Below the pieces are notes generated by a model that had not been told where the DNA came from, did no database searches, and saw only the letters and a list, made by a program, of their open reading frames with translations. Positions 6,036-7,160 of a stretch of DNA of 7,160 nucleotides are shown here, one piece after another (the first letter of the stretch is position 1; each line of letters opens with the position of its first letter). Made by a program: the position numbers and the translations under genes. Source of the DNA: JBCBSS01 sp039819065 (GTDB taxonomy: Bacteria > Bacteroidota > Bacteroidia > Cytophagales > Cyclobacteriaceae); the NCBI GenBank assembly GCA_039819065.1, contig JBCBSS010000230.1, positions 1 to 7,160 of the forward strand. The letters are read 5' to 3'.

Positions 6036-6205
6036 AATGGAACTTCAAAAGTCTTTGAAATTTCCAGCAATGAATAAACAGCAGGATTAACCTTACCATT
6101 CTCCAATTCCTCAAAAACACTTGCTCACTCCTCCTCCAACAACTCCACTGGATAGACCAAAGCTGCTTTAGCAGATTGATAAAAAATACTCAAAAGAGCG
6201 ACATG
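6017..6205 (-). pseudogene. Remnant gene, C-terminus resembling an XRE-type helix-turn-helix
   Basis: Reading leftward from about 6205, one frame carries SIFYQSAKAALVYPVELLEE, a TGA at 6125-6127, then 35 further codons to TAG at 6017-6019. The last part contains LENGKVNP followed by VYSLLEISKTFEVPL and ends KKLLT. This is the usual closing pattern of a Cro/C1 (XRE) DNA-binding domain: recognition-helix end, 'LExGKxxP', 'LxxIAxxxxVPL'. The part upstream of the TGA does not show the typical 'TQEELA' element, so the HTH match covers only the C-terminal half and some sequence may have been lost or belong to another protein. One base change (TGA to TGG) would restore the frame. No start codon is assigned. 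It converges on precursor 2 and shares its terminator. It could be a dead regulator of the neighbourhood, but this is inference. Confidence 0.5.
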
Positions 6206-6227
6206 TATTGAACCCGATATGACTAAA

Positions 6228-6247
6228 AATACCCAAGCTTGGGTATT
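6228..6247. promoter_or_regulatory. NarL-type 7-2-7 palindrome, copy B (perfect)
   Basis: This is a perfect 20-bp palindrome, TACCCAA-GC-TTGGGTA with one extra AT step on each side. It differs from copy A (4781-4800) only at one of the two centre bases. It lies 109 bp upstream of the ATG at 6357. The right flanks of both copies share a GGnGAA...TTTG...TTTAA pattern, which suggests a common promoter module and not chance palindromes. A NarL/FixJ-family response regulator is the likeliest binder by geometry. No such regulator gene is in the window. Confidence 0.6.
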
Positions 6248-6356
6248 GATCTGGGCGAACGCTTTGATTTTCTTTAATGAAAATTAGAGTTATTGTCATG
6301 CATACATTGTGAGGAACAACATTTACATTTTACAAATGTAATAGACAAAAAAGAGA

Positions 6357-7160
6357 ATGAATTGGTTGATAAGTCTTGACCCAAAAATTCAGGCCGCACT
6401 AATTGGAGCTATTGTGAGTGCTATTCTTACTTCTTTGACATTTGTATTCAAAGACTATTTAATTCCGGTCATCCATGAAAATCGACATGTTAAAAAAGAA
6501 AATATCAACACTTTAAAGACCTATTCCCTTCCTTTAACCATGAGCCTTGAATCTCTATGCTGGAGATTTAGAGAAATCTTTTTAAATAGAGGCGGGTATC
6601 TACTTGAGCATTCTCCAAAAAACAAGTTTAACTCTTACAAATTTTCGAGTACTGCCTATCGATTGTGTTCTGTCTTAGGTTGGATCAGAGCAATCAAAAT
6701 TGAGTTCTCGTTCACCAACATAGATGACAAATCTAAATATGGAGAGATTTCTAAAGCACTTTCATCTCTAGAAAAGTCTTTAGCAGATGGAGAACACATG
6801 GAAATATCAATGTTAATATCATTATGCCAAATCTGGAAGTATGATCAAATAATTGACTTGAGTGATCTTGAAAAAAGTAAGTTGGCAATCTTATGTGAGA
6901 ATATTGTCTATGAATATTTGGATAAAGATCAAGAAACGATCATAGCAAATGAGCTATCCGAAGAGCTACAGTATCAACTAGTTCTAACCCTTGCTAAGAC
7001 GGTTGCTAAAGAGTTGGGGATTAAAGAACCGAGAGAAAAAGTAATTAAAGAATTGCAAAATTCAGCGATTGCTGAAACATCTAGAATTGAACAATGGATA
7101 TATAGAGATTGGCAGGCAGCAATTGGTGATGTTATGTTAGTTGAACATAAAGATTCTTTA
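6357..7160 (+). CDS. N-terminally anchored membrane protein of unknown function (partial)
   Basis: The frame is open from ATG 6357 to the right window edge (268 codons, no stop), so the C-terminus is missing. It begins with a short hydrophilic lead and one transmembrane helix (about 13-31, ALIGAIVSAILTSLTFVF), then a soluble, mostly helical domain. Visible landmarks are SLESLCWRFREIFLNRGGYL (63-82) and STAYRLCSVLGWIRAIKIE (98-116), followed by Glu/Lys-rich helices. No catalytic motif is recognised. An anchor plus a large cytoplasmic helical domain is seen in various uncharacterised bacterial proteins, and I cannot name the family. The start fits because the helix follows at once and no longer frame exists upstream; there is no clear Shine-Dalgarno. 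Palindrome copy B lies 109 bp upstream, which hints that the gene shares regulation with the one at 4865. Confidence 0.75.
   Translation, partial: MNWLISLDPKIQAALIGAIVSAILTSLTFVFKDYLIPVIHENRHVKKENINTLKTYSLPLTMSLESLCWRFREIFLNRGGYLLEHSPKNKFNSYKFSSTAYRLCSVLGWIRAIKIEFSFTNIDDKSKYGEISKALSSLEKSLADGEHMEISMLISLCQIWKYDQIIDLSDLEKSKLAILCENIVYEYLDKDQETIIANELSEELQYQLVLTLAKTVAKELGIKEPREKVIKELQNSAIAETSRIEQWIYRDWQAAIGDVMLVEHKDSL

Noticed and set aside
6303..6345. Small inverted repeat ACATTT...AAATGT upstream of 6357
   Set aside because: The arms are only 6 bp and AT-rich with a 9-base loop, which is expected by chance in this composition.
1..7160. tRNA, rRNA, CRISPR array, insertion sequence or integrase
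   Set aside because: I saw no cloverleaf-like segment, regularly spaced repeats or transposase/integrase motif on either strand.

Overview
The window looks like a chromosomal stretch of a Bacteroidota bacterium, probably in the Cytophagales/Chitinophagales range. The clues are an AT-rich background, start codons mostly lacking Shine-Dalgarno sequences, a CarboxypepD_reg-like outer-membrane protein, two small peptides with the 'LKVKSFVT...GG' leader typical of Bacteroidota (pinensin-like) lanthipeptide precursors, and two kinds of dispersed intergenic palindrome. The genus cannot be named from the sequence alone.

Layout. Positions 2-247 hold the 3' end of an unrecognised + strand gene. Positions 338-1099 encode a small membrane-embedded protein with one phospholipase D (HKD) motif. 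A large imperfect palindromic repeat (1151-1267) separates it from a minus-strand secreted S10 serine carboxypeptidase, whose real start is 2779. The longer open frame to 2881 only reads through a GC-rich palindromic repeat. After about 560 bp without a convincing gene comes the first lanthipeptide-like precursor (3441-3623) with its own terminator.

From 3743 to about 6205 the non-peptide genes are broken. (i) A minus-strand CarboxypepD_reg/beta-barrel protein (3743-4701) has an in-frame TAG and a later frameshift. (ii) A + strand secreted protein (4865-5411) is split by one extra T in a T7 run. (iii) A minus-strand remnant (6017-6205), whose C-terminus resembles a Cro/C1-type (XRE) helix-turn-helix, has an internal TGA. 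A second lanthipeptide-like precursor (5782-5979) with a strong terminator lies among them. The right edge holds an intact but truncated, N-terminally anchored membrane protein of unknown function (6357 to window end).

How it fits together. Both precursors are monocistronic, each ends in its own hairpin, and each converges on the 3' end of a decayed minus-strand gene. No LanB/LanC-type modification enzyme, exporter or protease is visible, so if the peptides are matured the enzymes must lie outside the window. Two copies of a near-identical 20-bp palindrome (TACCCAA-N2-TTGGGTA) sit upstream of the + strand genes at 4865 and 6357. Their 7-2-7 geometry matches operators of NarL/FixJ-type response regulators and suggests shared control. 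The region reads as an accessory island undergoing gene decay, with the intact peptidase as a more housekeeping-like neighbour.
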